Assembly (NCBI GenBank): GCA_934438135.1
Contig: CAKSBP010000038.1
Location: forward strand, 1 to 29,130
Direction of reading: 5' to 3'
Length of the DNA stretch: 29,130 nucleotides
DNA from: an uncultured Clostridium sp.
GTDB taxonomy: Bacteria; Bacillota; Clostridia; Lachnospirales; Lachnospiraceae
A program made the translations under genes and the position numbers. This document shows, one piece after another, positions 16,444 through 24,766 of this stretch. Below the pieces are notes generated by a model, which saw nothing but the letters and a program-made list of their open reading frames with translations, did not search any database and was not told where the DNA came from. Within the stretch, counting starts at the first letter, position 1. Each line of letters begins with the position of its first letter.

Positions 16444-19400
16444 CTATTTTACTAAAATCCCATCATAGTAAACTTCTAATTTACCTCCCTTTACAGTTCC
16501 AAAATTTCCCCAGTCATCATTCATAATACGTGTCTGAATTTTTACAGAACCATTGTCTTTTGTCAATTCTACTGAATCTTTAATAGAAATCTCAACATAA
16601 TATCCAGCTCCGTCTTTCTGAATCTTACCAGACACACTGTCGGATAAGGACTGATACCAAGGATCTGTCTGTAAATTTGCTGCTGCATAATCACACCAGA
16701 ACTTCATATCCTTATTATCATCCTTTGAAAAATAGTAACGTAATGTTACTTTTGAAACATCAATTGTGTCATCTCCATCAGATGCAATGGTATAAACCTG
16801 AGAAATTGCATTATCATTTACCGTTGTATCTACGGACGCATCAATAGATGCATTGGAATATTTCTGGATTTCTCCCACACTTCCTGTTTGAGCCATTGTA
16901 CGAACCAATGCTGAATTCCAGTAAATATCTACTTCATTGGTAGAATAGGACTCTGCATTATCCAGATAACATTTTGCTGGTGCTGCATCCGATAGGTAGG
17001 CTTTCGCAAACGTATCTTCCAGCTTCTTATTTGGTCCACCAACCAATGCCCCTGGAATGGCTTCTCCTACTACCATAGATGGTCTATGATGTGTATTCTT
17101 TGGAGAAATATCGCCATTTGCAGTCACATAACAGATTCCCATCGGATTCTTTCCAAGTACATAATTTACATGTTCTTTTGCATAAGTCAGATATTCTGCA
17201 TTTCCAGTCAAATTATAGGCATCCATTAACTTGCTTGCATTATCCATAACACTCATATTACTTCCCCAGTAATAATCAGTTCCCATAGAAACGCCATAAC
17301 CATCTTCCTTTGCAGCCTTTAGTAATGTATCTGCCTGTTTGATAGTAGCTTTCTTGATGGCATCTGCAGTATCTTTATCTTGATTATCAGAAGACAGATA
17401 CAATACATTTGCATAGCTTCCCATATCAGCCCATCCATAGCCGAATTTTACATTTTCTTGCACAGATGCTTTGAAATAATCATGATATCTGCTGTCGCCA
17501 GTTGCTTTGTAAAGTGCTGCGGCTGCAAAATATCTTTCATCTCCATCATACTGATCACCATATTCACCAGTTACAATTCCTTCTGGATTTTTAAAGCCAC
17601 TGGCTGGCTGTGCCATAAGATAATCATAAGCTTTTTCTGCAGATACCAGACACTGTTCTGCAAAGTCTGGTTCACTGTCTTTAAATTCCATATATCCCAT
17701 TGCCATAACTGCTGCAAAATCACCAGTTGCTGTTGTAGAAATCGGGCTGACAATTAATTCAGCTTTATCATCTACTGCACCAATATAACCAGGAAAATTA
17801 GCAGAAGTTACTTTATGGTAAACACCACCGCTTTCACCGTCCTGCATTTTCTGTAACCATACTAACTGTCCACGGATTTCATCCAATAAATCAGACTGTT
17901 TATTTCCACTTTCTGGAATATTCATTTTGTCAGAAAATGCAGTTTTGTTAGCATCATAAGCCATTAATAAATCTGCTGCTGCAGCAGAAGTTGCTACTAC
18001 ATATTTTCCGTAATCCCCAGCATCATGCCATCCACCAGATACATCAATGTATTTATCTGTTCCATAAATTTTTGCTTTTTCCAAATGGCAGGCTTCATGT
18101 GAAAAGCCTCCTGCTAAATCCTTATCCAAATCTTCCCCACATCTTTGCAGATAAAAGAAATCAAATGCATCGGTAAATACTTTTTGATATACATCCTCTT
18201 TAATATCAAATTCATAAGACTGACCTAAACCATCTGCTTTTATGTAATAGCTTCCTGGTTCTGTTACACTGGAGAAATCACCTATGTAATCCACTTCACC
18301 TGCAGCTTCATTATAAGAACCTTCACTGATTTTTCCTTCATAAACAACACTATCGTTTTCTGTAGAAATTACCTGGAACGTAGCTCCTACAGCATCTCCA
18401 CGAAATACTGCTGTTTTTATATCATCTGGCTTGTATCCAAGCTGGTTTACATTAACTGGAATTTCTTGTTTTTCTTCATCCTCATAAACGATTCCACTTC
18501 CATCTACTAATTCCAAATCTACATTATCAATGGATACGGTATGTTCTGGAAGATCTTTATCATCATAAATACCCATATTAAAAAATAGTGCTGGTGCCAT
18601 ATCCGTTGCTTCTGTCATAGTAAAATCAATTGTAACTTTCTGTGTATCTTTATCTACTGCAATCCTATCACTGACATAAGCATGATAATCCCCACCGTTC
18701 ATCTGAATTCCATATTCTAACTTACGTGCAGCTGTTGAACTGATATCAAAAGATAAACGATATTTTCCATTCTGGTATAAAGCAAATCCCGAACCGCAGC
18801 TTGCCTGCACACTATAATTTAACGTACCAACACTAAAAATATCTGCTGTTAAAGCTCCATCTTTTACTCCGATATCTGCTTTACCACCATCTGTTGTATA
18901 ACTGCCCCAATGAGAATCTTCCTCATCAAATGTTCCGCCAGGCATAAGATTTACATTCTCTTCCTGTTTTTTAACGGATGTTTCAATACCGCTTCCATCT
19001 ACTAATTCCAGGTCTACATTATCGATCGTTACTATATGTTCCTCTAAATCTTCTTCATTATAAAGCCCCATATTGAAACATAATGCAGGTGCAAGATCCG
19101 TGTCTTCAGTCATAGTAAATTCAACAGAAACTGTTTTTGTCGTACTGTCAATAGAAATCTGATCTCCTACATACGCATGATAATCTCCACCATTCATCTG
19201 GATACAATATTTTATCTGTCTTGCAATAGATGAATTCACATCAAAAGATAAACGGTATTTTCCGCCTTTATATAATCCAAATCCAGAACCACAGCTTGCC
19301 TGTACACTGTATTCCAACTTACCTACACTTTTGATGTCCGTAATTAAAGCTCCATCTTTCTGCTCTACTGTAGCTTTTCCACCATCTGTCGTGTAACTTC

Positions 19401-19572
19401 CCCAATTATCACTCACCGTATCAAAATTTCCATTTGGCATCAAATTCACATTTTCTTCTTGTTTTGCTGCAGCAGCTGCTGTTGTCGTTTTTACAACTGG
19501 TGCGGCTGTCAATGAACCAGCTATCATAATTCCGGCTAGAAGAAATGCAATTCTTCTCTTCATGTTATGCAT
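16444..19572 (-). CDS. Secreted multidomain GH9 endoglucanase (CBM4-CBM4-Ig-GH9-CBM3)
   Basis: A 1042-residue exported enzyme predicted to cleave beta-1,4 links in cellulose or mixed-linkage beta-glucan. The signal peptide is MKRR followed by a hydrophobic stretch and an Ala-rich cleavage area (about 1-37). Two similar tandem modules (about 40-195 and 205-360), each starting NLMP-GxFD and ending TIDNVDLELVDGSG, look like CBM4-family beta-glucan binders. An Ig-like CelD N-terminal domain follows (VNQLGY about 374). The GH9 domain (about 455-890) has GGWHDAGDYGKY (about 514, catalytic Asp), HHRPS (about 829) and NEVDIYWNSALV (about 880, acid Glu). The C-terminal module with LRYYFSKDD, FWCDYA and NDDWGNF resembles CBM3. 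No dockerin, sortase motif or S-layer domain is seen, so it is probably released freely. The ATG at 19572 has GAGGAGG 7 bases upstream. It appears to be a one-gene unit. Confidence 0.95.
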   Translation of the reverse strand: MHNMKRRIAFLLAGIMIAGSLTAAPVVKTTTAAAAAKQEENVNLMPNGNFDTVSDNWGSYTTDGGKATVEQKDGALITDIKSVGKLEYSVQASCGSGFGLYKGGKYRLSFDVNSSIARQIKYCIQMNGGDYHAYVGDQISIDSTTKTVSVEFTMTEDTDLAPALCFNMGLYNEEDLEEHIVTIDNVDLELVDGSGIETSVKKQEENVNLMPGGTFDEEDSHWGSYTTDGGKADIGVKDGALTADIFSVGTLNYSVQASCGSGFALYQNGKYRLSFDISSTAARKLEYGIQMNGGDYHAYVSDRIAVDKDTQKVTIDFTMTEATDMAPALFFNMGIYDDKDLPEHTVSIDNVDLELVDGSGIVYEDEEKQEIPVNVNQLGYKPDDIKTAVFRGDAVGATFQVISTENDSVVYEGKISEGSYNEAAGEVDYIGDFSSVTEPGSYYIKADGLGQSYEFDIKEDVYQKVFTDAFDFFYLQRCGEDLDKDLAGGFSHEACHLEKAKIYGTDKYIDVSGGWHDAGDYGKYVVATSAAAADLLMAYDANKTAFSDKMNIPESGNKQSDLLDEIRGQLVWLQKMQDGESGGVYHKVTSANFPGYIGAVDDKAELIVSPISTTATGDFAAVMAMGYMEFKDSEPDFAEQCLVSAEKAYDYLMAQPASGFKNPEGIVTGEYGDQYDGDERYFAAAALYKATGDSRYHDYFKASVQENVKFGYGWADMGSYANVLYLSSDNQDKDTADAIKKATIKQADTLLKAAKEDGYGVSMGTDYYWGSNMSVMDNASKLMDAYNLTGNAEYLTYAKEHVNYVLGKNPMGICYVTANGDISPKNTHHRPSMVVGEAIPGALVGGPNKKLEDTFAKAYLSDAAPAKCYLDNAESYSTNEVDIYWNSALVRTMAQTGSVGEIQKYSNASIDASVDTTVNDNAISQVYTIASDGDDTIDVSKVTLRYYFSKDDNKDMKFWCDYAAANLQTDPWYQSLSDSVSGKIQKDGAGYYVEISIKDSVELTKDNGSVKIQTRIMNDDWGNFGTVKGGKLEVYYDGILVK

Positions 19573-19629
19573 ACAAAATCCTCCTCTATTATTATCAATT
19601 AGTTCCTAAATACAAATACTATATTTTTT

Positions 19630-19641
19630 AGAGCACGCTCT
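19630..19641. promoter_or_regulatory. Inverted repeat upstream of the GH9 gene (possible operator)
   Basis: AGAGC-AC-GCTCT forms a 5-2-5 inverted repeat about 58 bases before the GH9 start. On the minus strand a TATAAA lies some 16 bases upstream of it, with a weak TTTCGG 17 bases further. A repressor bound here would sit just after the promoter. It does not match the CcpA cre consensus as I know it. Confidence 0.3.
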
Positions 19642-19732
19642 TTACTTATCTTTATACACTATTTCTGGATAAACCGAAAGAAGGATTGTGCATATTGTAG
19701 CTTTTTGATGCATAACATGTCTTATTTTTTAT

Positions 19733-19858
19733 TTATTTTTCCTGTAAATCACGGATTTCCCGGTTGATTTTCCGGCAGACTCCTGCATTTTCACTACCCT
19801 TTGTCTGAAGAATATGAAGTCTTTCTTTTAAGATTGCAGTTTTTTGTTCTTTCGTCAT
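19733..19858 (-). CDS. Small hypothetical protein, 41 residues
   Basis: A short open frame starting MTKEQKTAILKERL and ending NREIRDLQEK, then TAA. It is highly charged, lysine, arginine and glutamate rich, with heptad-like leucine and isoleucine spacing and one Cys; it is predicted helical and cytoplasmic. I do not recognise a family with certainty, though short MTKEQK-like proteins of this size occur in Clostridia. The ATG directly follows the T run of the mscS terminator hairpin, and the nearest ribosome site is AAAGGAAG, 11 bases upstream, right beside the hairpin's second arm. It lies between the MscS gene and GH9 on the same strand. Codon use and amino acid make-up look protein-like, but translation is unproven. 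Confidence 0.5.
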   Translation of the reverse strand: MTKEQKTAILKERLHILQTKGSENAGVCRKINREIRDLQEK

Positions 19859-19922
19859 AAAAAGCCACACTTCCTTTCTAAGTTTCTCTTAAGGAGAACA
19901 CTTATCTGTAGTGTGGCTTTTT
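19859..19922 (-). terminator. Terminator after the mscS operon, with a long loop
   Basis: A perfect 13-bp repeat (AAAAAGCCACACT at 19859-19871, AGTGTGGCTTTTT at 19910-19922) begins about 19 bases after the mscS stop. The minus strand ends in TTTTT. The 38-base loop holds a second small stem (TTCTC, TTAAG, GAGAA). A T run also follows on plus, so it could act in both directions. Confidence 0.8.
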
Positions 19923-19940
19923 CTCTAATTTTTATACAGA

Positions 19941-21020
19941 TTATTCATCGTCAGAATCCTCTGCTTCATCCATTATACCAATTGCTCCGCCATCATACCG
20001 AGAGATATTTACTTTAAATCCATTGGTATCACTCATAATATTTCTCATTGGAATCTCTGCTTCACTCTCTTCGTTCCGATTTATAACAACCAACTGATCA
20101 AACGGAATTTCAATTCCGTTGGCATCAAACGCCAATTTAAATTCCCGGTTCAAGAGACGTTTTGCCTGGTATAGATTTCCTTCGTCTACATTTGCTGTAA
20201 TACGAAGTTCTACACTTGAGTTTCCCAGATTCTGCACTCCAAGATATACAGGAGCCACTGGAAACATCTCCGGATATTTTTTCTGTATGTAAGGAATTGT
20301 CTGTGCAATTACCTGTTCTGCTTCTTCCAACGGCTGATTGTAACTCATTCCAATATCACAGACTGCAACGCTTTGCTTTTTCGAAAGGTTTTGTACATTT
20401 TTAATGTCGCTGTTATTAATAATCTGAACATTGCCACCAATATCCAAGAGCTGGGTAGTACGAATTCCAATCTTAGCAACTGTTCCACGGAATCCATTAA
20501 TTGTAACAATATCACCTACATTGAGCTGTCCCTCGAAAATCAGGAATATTCCTGAAATAATGTCATAAATAATCTGCTGTGCACTAAACCCAACAATTAA
20601 ACTGGCAATCCCAACGCTCGCAAACAGTGCAGCCATATTTACCCCTAGTAAACTGAGAGAAATAATCACACCGCCAATTACCACACCATAGCTGATAACA
20701 CTTTCCAACAGGATTTTCAGAGTTTCCTGATGACGACTTTCAAAATGAATACATTTAAATACCAGTGCATTCAGTGTCCGAACAATATAAACAATAACAA
20801 AAACCAGAAGCACCGCTATCAATCTATCTGTATTTGCTGATGCTTTCTGTTCCATAATCTGAAATTGCCCTGTATAAGCCGCTATCATAGACTCAAGGCC
20901 TTCTTTTGTATCTTTCCCGACAAAGGGAATCCACTCTGGATTTAACACAAAAATCAGAAGAATCAGCCCAACTACGGAAAGAATAATTCTCTTTGCCGTT
21001 AACTTATTATTTTTCTGCAT
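19941..21020 (-). CDS. MscS-family small-conductance mechanosensitive channel
   Basis: A 359-residue membrane channel predicted to open when turgor rises and release solutes. Three hydrophobic helices are seen (about 9-28, 66-88 and 103-127), followed by the pore helix and beta domain segment ALFASVGIASLIVGFSAQQIIYDIISG, then FEGQLNVGDIVTINGFRGTVAKIGIRTTQL and NNSDIKN, all typical of MscS. The C-terminus is acidic (EAEDSDDE). Length is close to that of other Firmicute members. AAAGGAG lies about 11 bases before the ATG. It follows the Ig-repeat protein gene by only 20 bases, so the two form an operon ending at the hairpin 19859-19922. Transport of a specific ion cannot be predicted. Confidence 0.93.
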   Translation of the reverse strand: MQKNNKLTAKRIILSVVGLILLIFVLNPEWIPFVGKDTKEGLESMIAAYTGQFQIMEQKASANTDRLIAVLLVFVIVYIVRTLNALVFKCIHFESRHQETLKILLESVISYGVVIGGVIISLSLLGVNMAALFASVGIASLIVGFSAQQIIYDIISGIFLIFEGQLNVGDIVTINGFRGTVAKIGIRTTQLLDIGGNVQIINNSDIKNVQNLSKKQSVAVCDIGMSYNQPLEEAEQVIAQTIPYIQKKYPEMFPVAPVYLGVQNLGNSSVELRITANVDEGNLYQAKRLLNREFKLAFDANGIEIPFDQLVVINRNEESEAEIPMRNIMSDTNGFKVNISRYDGGAIGIMDEAEDSDDE

Positions 21021-21040
21021 GAAAAATTTTCTCCTTTATC

Positions 21041-23107
21041 CTATTTTATTTCAAATGGCATTTCACGGGAAATAGTACCCGAATCCCATAAATATACCGT
21101 GTATTTATCGGAAGAATCCACAGGCTGAAGCGTTGCCGTAACCGTATAGCTTCCTTTTGCTACCATTATTTTTCCTAAACTTTCCTTCACCAATATCTGA
21201 TATCCTGTTTTTCCATTCCATAATACTGTTCCACTTTGTTCTTTTGCATTATAAGTACTTGATAGTTCTATATGCCTGTCTATAGAAATGTAGTTTATAA
21301 TGTTTACTTTTATGTCATAAAAAGAATCTTCCTGCCTTTTATTTATTATGTTATGAATGGTAACATGAATCTCTGTGCTGCCACCTTTTTTACCAAGTTT
21401 TAGGTTTCCGTTAGGATCTACCTTTATAATCTCTGGATTGCCGCTTTTATACGTTACTTTATAGTAATTTGGAAGTCCTTCTACTGCAACACTCTCCAGA
21501 CTAAGCTGGTCTGAATATCCAGCAATTTTTCCAGTGATACACTGTCCTGTTACTTCCATTGGATACATAATATGAATCGGTTCTTCCTGTTCAATCATCC
21601 ACTCTTTTTGAGACCCAGATGCCAGGTAATAATTCCTGCTGTCTTTTAGCTCTGCCTTGGCAATATAGGTTCCTACATCTTCTGCCGTCTGGTTCGTAAC
21701 TGTTAAAAGTTCCTTATCTTGCAGAAGAAGGCCTTCTATTGTATAGTCACAGGTATGTGCCTCTCCATCATAAACAAAATAATCTTTTCCCCAGGATACC
21801 GAAATTTCTTTTCTCTGAATACTCCAGTCGTACCTGTTCTTTTCAGGAAGTGTATAATTTTTACTGTTTTCTTTTAAATTCACAAAAGCTGTATAAGAGC
21901 CTGCATCTTTAGCAGTATTTCCAGTAAGCAAAATCTCTGGAAAATCTCCGGAAACTACATTTCCAAGCGATGCATACACTCCCTGTTTCATTCCATTATA
22001 TATGTAATTTTTCTTTGCATTCCATTCGATAGTTAATTTTCTCGGTGCAATCGTCCACGTTACTTTTTTTAATTCACTGGTTTTATCTTCCCACTGACAG
22101 TTTTTCGTATCTTTCAACTGAAGAACTATTTCATAACTGCCGGCGTCAGATGCCGAACTGGTTCCTTCGAAGACAAAATCGCTGTTACAAAGAAAATCTG
22201 GTTGTTGTTCTTTTCCATTATATGTACCTATACAAATATTCTGTTTTGGTATTGCTACCTGCTTCTTTTGAATGGAAATCACAAAACTTCCTCTCAGTGT
22301 CTGATATCCATCTTTTTTCACCTGATAATATACCTGATAATTTCCCGCTTCCTGATAGGATGGTATACTGTTTTGATTACAGGAATCTGGACTTTCTCCA
22401 TAAGTAATCACCGCATCTTCTGGACATCCTGTAATCGTTCCAGAATGTTCTTCTCCATCATAGATACCGGCATATCCTGTGGAAGTAACCGAAAACTGTG
22501 GTAAAGTTCCTGGTTTTTCTGGTTTTACTATCTGCACTTTTTCTTCTGCCGTAGCTTTCTCCGTCTCAAAGGATTTTCCACTTTCTGTTTCTGTTGCATC
22601 ATCTGCTTTTTTTACGTTTCCATTTTGTATTACTCTCTCTGCTTTTTCAACATTTTTTCTAATTTTTTCTGCATGTTCTTTTTTAACCTGCTGTTCAGGC
22701 TCTACTGTCTGACCATTATCCTGTGCTTCTTTTTGTATCACATAATTCGTATCTCTTTGAACCTGTTCTGCTGTTTCCTGACTGTTACCATTTCCAGAAT
22801 ATGCACTGATTCCAGCTGCCACAATACAGACTGCCATTCCAGAAACAACTGTTCCCATTGCTGCCGACACAACTGGTGCTGCACTTTGTGCACCTGCCAC
22901 CTGATTCTGTAATGAAGATATGTCCTGATTTTGTGTCCTTGTGCTCTCTTTAAAGAGTTCTTCCTGCTGTACTTTCTGATAAAATTCTTCTTTGTCTTCT
23001 GTCTTTTCTCTCTCGGAGTGAAATTCAGACTGCTCCAAAAATTCAGAAGTGCCCTGATTGAATTCACTCTCCCTGTTCTGAAACTCAAAATCTTTCACTT
23101 CAGACAT
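21041..23107 (-). CDS. Membrane-anchored protein with Ig/MBG-like repeats
   Basis: A 688-residue protein of unknown role. The first 75 residues are highly charged with repeated SEF/EF units and no signal peptide. One hydrophobic helix at about 77-103 (SAAPVVSAAMGTVVSGMAVCIVAAG) is followed by a charged, Glu/Lys-rich stalk (about 105-200). Then come at least three repeats of about 85 residues with the pattern YNG or YDG, then DAGSY or DVGTY, then LKDxxNY, which resembles MBG/Ig-like bacterial surface repeats. A bacterial Ig-like segment (SGNPEIIKVDPNGNLKLGKKGGSTEI) and a last beta-rich domain follow. The orientation is probably N-terminus inside with the repeats outside. The ATG at 23107 is chosen; AGGAGG lies 14 bases before it, a long spacing, and a GTG at 23122 is in frame directly beside that site. 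It shares an operon with the mscS gene, so a cell-envelope role is likely. Confidence 0.8.
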   Translation of the reverse strand: MSEVKDFEFQNRESEFNQGTSEFLEQSEFHSEREKTEDKEEFYQKVQQEELFKESTRTQNQDISSLQNQVAGAQSAAPVVSAAMGTVVSGMAVCIVAAGISAYSGNGNSQETAEQVQRDTNYVIQKEAQDNGQTVEPEQQVKKEHAEKIRKNVEKAERVIQNGNVKKADDATETESGKSFETEKATAEEKVQIVKPEKPGTLPQFSVTSTGYAGIYDGEEHSGTITGCPEDAVITYGESPDSCNQNSIPSYQEAGNYQVYYQVKKDGYQTLRGSFVISIQKKQVAIPKQNICIGTYNGKEQQPDFLCNSDFVFEGTSSASDAGSYEIVLQLKDTKNCQWEDKTSELKKVTWTIAPRKLTIEWNAKKNYIYNGMKQGVYASLGNVVSGDFPEILLTGNTAKDAGSYTAFVNLKENSKNYTLPEKNRYDWSIQRKEISVSWGKDYFVYDGEAHTCDYTIEGLLLQDKELLTVTNQTAEDVGTYIAKAELKDSRNYYLASGSQKEWMIEQEEPIHIMYPMEVTGQCITGKIAGYSDQLSLESVAVEGLPNYYKVTYKSGNPEIIKVDPNGNLKLGKKGGSTEIHVTIHNIINKRQEDSFYDIKVNIINYISIDRHIELSSTYNAKEQSGTVLWNGKTGYQILVKESLGKIMVAKGSYTVTATLQPVDSSDKYTVYLWDSGTISREMPFEIK

Positions 23108-23149
23108 AATAAACCACAACACCTCCTATCCTTTGTGTTTTACATTTCT

Positions 23150-23178
23150 ATTATAACATAAAGTTTTTAAAACGTCGA
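23150..23178 (-). promoter_or_regulatory. Sigma-A-type promoter of the Ig-repeat/mscS operon
   Basis: On the minus strand TCGACG (23178-23173) and TATAAT (23155-23150) are separated by 17 bases. The -10 is perfect and the -35 matches TTGACA at 4 of 6. It lies about 40 bases before the proposed start codon. Confidence 0.65.
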
Positions 23179-23226
23179 ATTACACTCCTTTTTGTCACGC
23201 AGATTTACAAAACAGAAAAATAATTT

Positions 23227-23925
23227 TCAGTCAATCACCAGCTGCCTCTTTAACATGCTTACTGCTTTCTTTTTCTCTTGACTGACCTGACGAGATTCCC
23301 GTATTTTCTGAATTGATTTATTAAATGTCTCATCGTCCAGCTCATTCTGTTTTAAAAACTGCATCGTGGCCTCCGGAAACTTCACAAAACAAACAGAAAC
23401 GGCCCAGGCAACCGCCATTTTCACATAATAGGCGGGTACTTTTATCTCATTAAAAACTTCAAAGAGCCGTTCTAAATACTCTTCTGTTACAAAGTGAAGC
23501 AACATCATAACAACAGCAAAACGTACCTCATATTCTTTTTCAGAATGCCAGTAAGGTATTAAAAATTTCCATACCTCTCCTCTATGCTTTTCTGCAATTT
23601 TAAGACTGTTGGAAAAACTGTCACAGACAGACCAGTTGTCAATTTTAGGCACAAACTGCTCCACTTGAAAAAGTACCGTTTCAATATCTGACTTCATTGC
23701 CCCGATTACCAGTCCTTGAAGCATAATTTCTTCAAAATAAGTATCTTCTGCTGCCAAAAGATATCCAAGAGGATCTTCTTTAGCAATCTTTTTTGCAATT
23801 TTTCGAATCTCGGGAATTCGAACCCCAATTAAATTTGTAATTCCTGGAATTAAAGAGGAAGAAAATTTCTGATATTTTTCCTCAGAAAGTGCAAACAGTT
23901 CCTCTCTGATTTTTTCTGCATTCAT
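23227..23925 (-). CDS. AlkD-like DNA alkylation repair protein
   Basis: A 232-residue all-helical protein of the AlkD/HEAT-repeat family (COG4912), whose studied members excise alkylated purines from DNA. Conserved pieces seen are GITNLIGVRIPEIRKIAK near the N-terminus, FEEIMLQGLVIG, IDNWSVCDSF (which holds the family's Trp and Asp pair) and MAVAWAVSVCFVKFP. The C-terminus is basic (KKKAVSMLKRQL). Whether this clade is an active glycosylase is not certain; many Firmicute homologues are only predicted. The ATG at 23925 has AGGTG about 7 bases upstream; the longer frame starting 16 codons earlier lacks a site. It follows efp after a terminator, so it probably has its own promoter. No terminator is seen between it and the next promoter. 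Confidence 0.88.
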   Translation of the reverse strand: MNAEKIREELFALSEEKYQKFSSSLIPGITNLIGVRIPEIRKIAKKIAKEDPLGYLLAAEDTYFEEIMLQGLVIGAMKSDIETVLFQVEQFVPKIDNWSVCDSFSNSLKIAEKHRGEVWKFLIPYWHSEKEYEVRFAVVMMLLHFVTEEYLERLFEVFNEIKVPAYYVKMAVAWAVSVCFVKFPEATMQFLKQNELDDETFNKSIQKIRESRQVSQEKKKAVSMLKRQLVID

Positions 23926-23985
23926 TTCTGACACCTGCCTTTTACATTTCTTGTATACAGTATATGATAACAAAATGAAATATAA

Positions 23986-24033
23986 AAAGGCGCAAATCCT
24001 TGGAAACTGGCATTTCCTTGGTTCTGCGCCTTT
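23986..24033 (-). terminator. Terminator after efp
   Basis: Outer arms AAAGGCGCA (23986-23994) and TGCGCCTTT (24025-24033) form a 9-bp stem, with an inner stem GGAAA/TTTCC. The minus strand continues as TTTTTATATTT. It lies 27 bases after the efp stop codon. Confidence 0.85.
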
Positions 24034-24060
24034 GTAACCTTTGTAATAGGATGAAAGGAA

Positions 24061-24618
24061 TTAAATTCTCTTTAAATATTCTCCAGTTCTTGTATCGATA
24101 CTGATTTTATCACCAGTCTCAACGAATAATGGAACAAGTACAGTAGCACCTGTTTCAACAATAGCAGGCTTAGTAGCACCTGTAGCTGTATCACCTTTAA
24201 AACCTGGCTCTGTTTCTGTGATTTCTAACTCAGCAAACATAGGAGGTTCAATAGCGAAAATATCTCCATTATGGGATACCATCTTAACCATATCATTTTC
24301 TTTTACGAATTTTAATGCATCACCGATCTGGTCTTCACTCATAGCAATCTGGTCGTATGTTTCAACATCCATGAAGTTGTATAAATCACCATCATGGTAC
24401 AGATACTGCATATCTCTTTTATCAATATGAGCCTGTGGGAATTTTTCTGTAGGACGGAAAGTCTTTTCTACAACGCCACCACTCTTAATATTTTTTATTT
24501 TTGTACGAACGAAAGCAGCACCCTTTCCTGGTTTAACGTGCTGGAATTCAATAATCTGATAAATATTATTCTCGTACTCGATTGTAAGGCCGTTTCTAAA
24601 ATCGCCTGCTGATATCAT
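24061..24618 (-). CDS. efp: Translation elongation factor P
   Basis: EF-P, 185 residues, enters stalled ribosomes and aids peptide bonds at polyproline runs. The three-domain length is standard. The loop VKPGKGAAF carries Lys32 at the tip that reaches the peptidyl transferase centre and in many bacteria is modified. The TEKFPQAHIDKRDMQYLYHDGD and C-terminal GDKISIDTRTGEYLKR segments are diagnostic. AAGGAGG lies about 9 bases before the ATG. Nothing in the window suggests an EpmA/EpmB or rhamnosyl-type modification system. It is the last gene of the yqeG-aroK-pepP-efp run, ends at the hairpin 23986-24033, and has its own candidate promoter at 24731-24759. Confidence 0.98.
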   Translation of the reverse strand: MISAGDFRNGLTIEYENNIYQIIEFQHVKPGKGAAFVRTKIKNIKSGGVVEKTFRPTEKFPQAHIDKRDMQYLYHDGDLYNFMDVETYDQIAMSEDQIGDALKFVKENDMVKMVSHNGDIFAIEPPMFAELEITETEPGFKGDTATGATKPAIVETGATVLVPLFVETGDKISIDTRTGEYLKRI

Positions 24619-24730
24619 CTTAAATAGTCCTCCTTAAATTTTCGTAACTATGCAGTTACTCTTTTTCTCTCATTTATCCTGGTGTAATTTCAACCATACG
24701 CAAAAATGCGAGTTTCTGCACTCTTACTTA

Positions 24731-24759
24731 ATTTTATAATAAATGAAAAGATTTTTCAA
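24731..24759 (-). promoter_or_regulatory. Candidate efp promoter
   Basis: On the minus strand TTGAAA (24759-24754) and TAAAAT (24736-24731) are separated by 17 bases, 8 bases downstream of the aminopeptidase stop codon. It would give a leader of about 105 bases carrying two small stems (24699-24710 and 24644-24659). Confidence 0.6.
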
Positions 24760-24766
24760 CTGTTTT

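Noticed and set aside
17380..17757. 125-codon plus-strand frame inside the GH9 gene
   Set aside because: Cys- and Ile-rich antisense frame of a clearly coding gene, no ribosome site, no recognisable domain.
22045..22912. Several plus-strand frames of about 77-120 codons opposite the Ig-repeat protein
   Set aside because: Phe/Cys/Leu-rich composition expected from the antisense of Glu/Lys-rich coding sequence; the minus frame has the promoter, repeats and operon context.
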